Assembly: GCF_003330765.1 (NCBI RefSeq)
Contig: NZ_CP024904.1
Span: forward strand, 496,001-560,000
Reading direction: 5' to 3'
Length of the DNA: 64,000 bases
Source of the DNA: Burkholderia pyrrocinia
GTDB lineage: Bacteria; Pseudomonadota; Gammaproteobacteria; Burkholderiales; Burkholderiaceae
The position numbers were made by a program, and so were the translations under genes. Below, piece after piece: positions 61,270 through 64,000 of this stretch. Below the pieces are notes generated by a model that was not told the DNA's origin, searched no databases, and saw nothing but the letters and a program-made list of their open reading frames with translations. Every line of letters starts with the position of its first letter. The stretch's first letter is position 1.

Positions 61270-61368
61270 CAAAGATTCTCCCGCGCAGTCGTGTCGGTCG
61301 TGTGAAAGCGGACGCACGAATACCACTGATGCCGGGCCACCCGCCCCGGCGGTGCGTCCGCCCGTCGC

Positions 61369-61758
61369 TCAGGCGCCGCCTTCCGATCGCAGCGTGATCC
61401 TGCTGTTCACCGACGTGACGCCGCGGACCTTCTTGGCCGCCTCGACCGCCAGACGATCCTGATCTTCGCTTTCCACCTGGCCTGCCAGTGTCACCCGCCC
61501 GGTCGACGCATTGCCGAATGCCGTGATCGCTTTCCCTTCCAGCCCCTTGGTCCGGGACAGTGCTTTCTGAACCGACCGCGAGAACGTTCGATTGGCGGTG
61601 CGCACCGCCTTTTTCGCCGTGCCGGTCGCCGGGGTCGACGTTACCGCGACATCTGCACTCGTTGCATCGGGCCGTTCGTCTGCAAATGCTTGCAGATTCA
61701 CGCAGGCAGTCAGGACGACGGCCAGGCCGCCACTTACGACGAATTGTCGGAATTTCAT
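61369..61758 (-). CDS. BON-domain exported protein
   Basis: A 129-residue protein with a signal peptide (GGLAVVLTACVNLQAFA; LTAC could also be a lipobox) and one BON domain at residues 55-125: KALSRTKGL, ITAFGNASTGRVTLAGQVESEDQ, AAKKVRGVTSVNSRI. BON proteins such as OsmY bind phospholipids and steady the envelope under osmotic or other stress. It precedes the DUF3331 gene. The shared palindrome lies about 240 bases upstream. Confidence 0.88.
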   Translation of the reverse strand: MKFRQFVVSGGLAVVLTACVNLQAFADERPDATSADVAVTSTPATGTAKKAVRTANRTFSRSVQKALSRTKGLEGKAITAFGNASTGRVTLAGQVESEDQDRLAVEAAKKVRGVTSVNSRITLRSEGGA

Positions 61759-62099
61759 GATGGGTTCCTTGGATTTCTGGTATCGAATCGAGAAGCACGC
61801 ATGTTCCGGCGACCTGCATCATCGCGATGCACACGAATCGCATCTCCGCCGCATCCTGCATCCGACTCGACGAGCCGTCGCTCGAGCCGTTGTCAATGCG
61901 ATTCGTGTACCGGTGAGGCGAGCATAAGGCGACGCGTCGACACGATCCATAGCATCTGCAGCTAGCCGCATGACCCGTCAGAATAAGTAGCCGCATACAT
62001 TTGTATAGGTACCCGATCTGTTACCGTACCCGCGCCATTCCCGCCACACCCGCCAGTCGCTCCGCGATTCACGCCGCTTGACGTGGAATCGGCGCGCCT
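61759..62099. other. Gap between the BON and GAF-kinase genes
   Basis: 341 bases upstream of the BON gene and downstream of the GAF-kinase stop. It contains palindrome copy 2 and otherwise no gene or repeat that I can support. Confidence 0.5.
61989..62015 (-). promoter_or_regulatory. Palindrome ATACATTTGTAT, shared motif copy 2
   Basis: GCCGCATACATTTGTATAGG, then TACCCGA, has 5-bp arms ATACA/TGTAT around TT and the same GCCGCATAC left flank and CCCGA right flank as copy 1 at 53636-53660. It lies upstream of the BON gene on the minus strand. Confidence 0.5.
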
Positions 62100-63482
62100 T
62101 CACATGGAAAAAAGCGGGAGCGTCACCGTTGCCCGGGTACCGCCCTCCAGACGAGGCGTCAGCTCCAGTTGCCCGTGGTGCGCGTCCACGATGGAGTTGC
62201 AGATGGAAAGCCCCATGCCCATGCCATGGGGCTTGGTGGTGAATAGCGGTTCGAAGATGCGCTCTGCCAGCTGTGGATCGAAGCCGTCGCCGCTATCGTC
62301 GATGCGAATGTGCAAGAGGTTCTGACCGGATTCGCATGTCAGTACGAGGACGCGTTCATGTTCAGGTCTGCAAAGCATGGATTCCGCGCCATTCATCAGC
62401 AGGCTGATGATGGCCTGCTGCAGCTGGATGCGTTCGCCGCACATCGGCATCGGCGACGAGCATCCGTCAACGCGCAAGCTCACCTTCATCGCGTCCAGCG
62501 TGCTTTCCAGTATCTCGGCCGCCTCGCAGAGTGCATCCGCAAGATCGAACACGGCGAAGACAGGCGCCGCGTGCCGTGCCTTGGCACGCAATGCGCTGAT
62601 GATGTTCCGCGCGCGCACGGCGCATGCACAGATGTGGGCGAGCATCTCGCGGGCGGCATCGATATTCGGCGCGCTGCGGTTGAGCCATTTCAGCCCGGCG
62701 CGCGCGGATGTGTCGATCGCAGTGACGGGTTGGGCGACTTCATGCACGATCGAAGCCGCCAGCTCGCCGTAGGCTGTCAGCCGGCCGGCGCGATCCATTT
62801 CGGAAAGCGTGTCGCGCATGGCGGCTTCGGTGCTGCTCAAGCGGGCGTGCTGCGCGGCAAGCTCGTCGTGAAGACGAAGGTTCTCCAGAACGAACCCGGC
62901 ATGCAGCGCAATGATCTCGACCAACGCGATTTTCGCCGGTGTGAAGTTGCCCGGCAGGCCCCCGTGTTCCAGATACAGGGCGCCCATCAATGCGCCATTG
63001 CACCGTATCGGCACGCAGATCACCGAGCGCGGCTTGCAGCGGCGCACATAATCGTCCGTCCGCCAACGGTCGGCAATGCAGGCATCGCGCAGCACCAGTC
63101 CGTTGCGTAGATGGACGGCGGCGGCAATGATGGGGACCGGCAGCCGGTCGATCGGCAGCCGGTCCACGTGCGGCGAATCCGCCACCGTCGCATCGGCGAC
63201 CCCCTCCCAGCCGCTTTCGCGAATGACCGCAATCACGCCCCACGTAGCCGCCGCCCCCTGGATCGCAGCCTCGAGCAATTTCCCGACGCGTCTCGCGGGC
63301 GGAACCTCGGTCGCCATCGTATTGGAAACGTGCCGCAACACGTGCATGTCCAGCGCGAGCAGCGATTGAGACATGAGTTCCTCGAAGACCGGGGTCATTT
63401 CAGGACCGCTCGCGTCGGAGAGCGATTTCCAGGTAGTCCGCGCAGCGAAAGCGCTGCAGGAATCGTCGAGTTCGTTGTTCAT
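62100..63482 (-). CDS. GAF-domain sensor histidine kinase
   Basis: A 460-residue cytosolic kinase and a paralogue of the C-terminal half of the protein at 56421-58673. GAF is at about 65-205 (SVICVPIRCNGALMGALYLEH). HisKA has His247 in SIVHEVAQPVTAIDTSARAGL. The N-box reads ISLLMNGAESM, and GMGMGLSICNSIVDAH is the G2 box. AGGAGA precedes ATG 63482. No response regulator is adjacent; the FixJ-type protein 6 kb away is the obvious candidate because the two kinases match so closely at the phosphorylation site (inference). Confidence 0.9.
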   Translation of the reverse strand: MNNELDDSCSAFAARTTWKSLSDASGPEMTPVFEELMSQSLLALDMHVLRHVSNTMATEVPPARRVGKLLEAAIQGAAATWGVIAVIRESGWEGVADATVADSPHVDRLPIDRLPVPIIAAAVHLRNGLVLRDACIADRWRTDDYVRRCKPRSVICVPIRCNGALMGALYLEHGGLPGNFTPAKIALVEIIALHAGFVLENLRLHDELAAQHARLSSTEAAMRDTLSEMDRAGRLTAYGELAASIVHEVAQPVTAIDTSARAGLKWLNRSAPNIDAAREMLAHICACAVRARNIISALRAKARHAAPVFAVFDLADALCEAAEILESTLDAMKVSLRVDGCSSPMPMCGERIQLQQAIISLLMNGAESMLCRPEHERVLVLTCESGQNLLHIRIDDSGDGFDPQLAERIFEPLFTTKPHGMGMGLSICNSIVDAHHGQLELTPRLEGGTRATVTLPLFSM

Positions 63483-63814
63483 TCGTCTATCTCCTGCGTA
63501 CCGGGCATCGGCCTCTTCCAACCTGAAATCGACATTTCATGTAGTGAGTACTCCACAAACGAATGGTAGCAGCACTTTCTCAAAATAAAAACTTGTAGAT
63601 GTCGAATATTCGTTCGCCCCGCTGACCATCCGGCAATTCACTACGAATATAACCCTTTGAATTGACGACATATTTATGTCTTGTTGCAGACACGCAAAGA
63701 GTTCCGTAGAATTCCGGATTCATGTAGCGTTCCCCGTACGAAAGTCGAGGAATCCCGCTACTTCAAGTTTTCTTCAGGCGGCTTGGCCAGGTTGTCGGCC
63801 GCCATAGGAGCGGT
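63483..63814. other. AT-richer gap between the GAF-kinase and TetR genes
   Basis: 332 bases, clearly richer in A+T than the rest of the window, so promoters for both divergent genes are likely here. GACATA-TT-TATGTC at 63667-63680 is a perfect palindrome 135 bases before the TetR start and could be its operator. Confidence 0.5.
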
Positions 63815-64000
63815 ATGGCTCAAGCAGCAAAAGGCAAGGCTGTGCGCGGAACCGGTGTCCGGGAGGCAGCGGCACAGGAAACCCGCGACAAGATTCTTCG
63901 TGCGGCGACCAAGGTCTTCGCGCGTTACGGCTACGAAGGCGGCAGTGTGGAAAGGATTTCCAGGCTGGCGAAGTCCCATGACCGGATGATCTACTACTAC
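63815..64000 (+). CDS. TetR/AcrR-family regulator (5' part, cut by window edge)
   Basis: ATG 63815 follows AGGAG by 6 bases. The 62 visible codons read ETRDKILRAATKVFARYGYEG, then VERISRLAKSHDRMIYYY, the TetR N-terminal helix-turn-helix. The N-terminal 20 residues are a basic tail. The effector domain is outside the window, so neither ligand nor targets can be given. Confidence 0.88.
   Translation, partial: MAQAAKGKAVRGTGVREAAAQETRDKILRAATKVFARYGYEGGSVERISRLAKSHDRMIYYY

Noticed and set aside
1..64000. CRISPR arrays, tRNA or rRNA genes
   Set aside because: No regularly spaced direct repeats and no cloverleaf or rRNA sequence were recognised by eye.

Overview
The window is high-GC, gene-dense DNA that reads as Burkholderia, most likely a secondary replicon of the B. 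cepacia complex. The codon bias is strongly GC3. It carries several small families that I know mainly from Burkholderia (DUF2964, DUF3331, DUF4148, DUF3142-type proteins), two MocR-type regulators and a complete nar operon. No rRNA, tRNA or CRISPR array was seen. Both ends are cut genes: a cytochrome bd oxidase subunit I at the left and a TetR regulator at the right.

Left part (1-31 kb). The molybdenum cofactor genes fdhD-moeA-moaA-moaE-moaD (0.7-5.0 kb) lie near narGHJI-ppiC-narK (20.0-28.7 kb, minus strand), which consumes that cofactor. An FNR/ANR-type box with a matching -10 sits upstream of narG, so nitrate respiration is probably switched on when oxygen is low. Between them lie: a GlxA-type regulator facing an HD-domain protein and an alpha/beta hydrolase; a GST remnant; a MocR regulator with an inverted-repeat operator; an XRE regulator overlapping a DUF4132/DUF7737-type protein; a second MocR regulator facing an FAD amine oxidase and a branched-chain-type binding protein across five TTGTGTG boxes; and a DUF3701 tyrosine recombinase.

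Middle (30-45 kb). A universal stress protein and a 2-keto-4-pentenoate hydratase-like gene are followed by a three-gene module (class V aminotransferase-fold enzyme, GltP-type symporter, LysR) that abuts a truncated EamA transporter. Next come an orphan protein with a PD-(D/E)XK-like motif, an exported repeat protein paired with a DUF3142 protein, a chloroperoxidase-like hydrolase, an SDR with a divergent AraC regulator, and a Nudix hydrolase.

Right part (45-64 kb). This accessory-looking block starts at a broken phzF fragment. It holds an ECF sigma/anti-sigma pair, a CPBP protease, two MFS pumps, Ohr, a cupin, a stand-alone condensation-domain protein and a signalling set: two GAF histidine kinases (one fused to a dead Ser/Thr-kinase domain), a membrane histidine kinase, a FixJ/LuxR regulator and a receiver-only protein. 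It also has a second ECF sigma without an anti-sigma, two DUF4148 secreted peptides, a second UspA, a BON protein and a DUF3331 protein. Its composition recalls the low-oxygen/stress islands of B. cenocepacia. Two near-identical palindromes about 8 kb apart suggest that parts of the block share a regulator.
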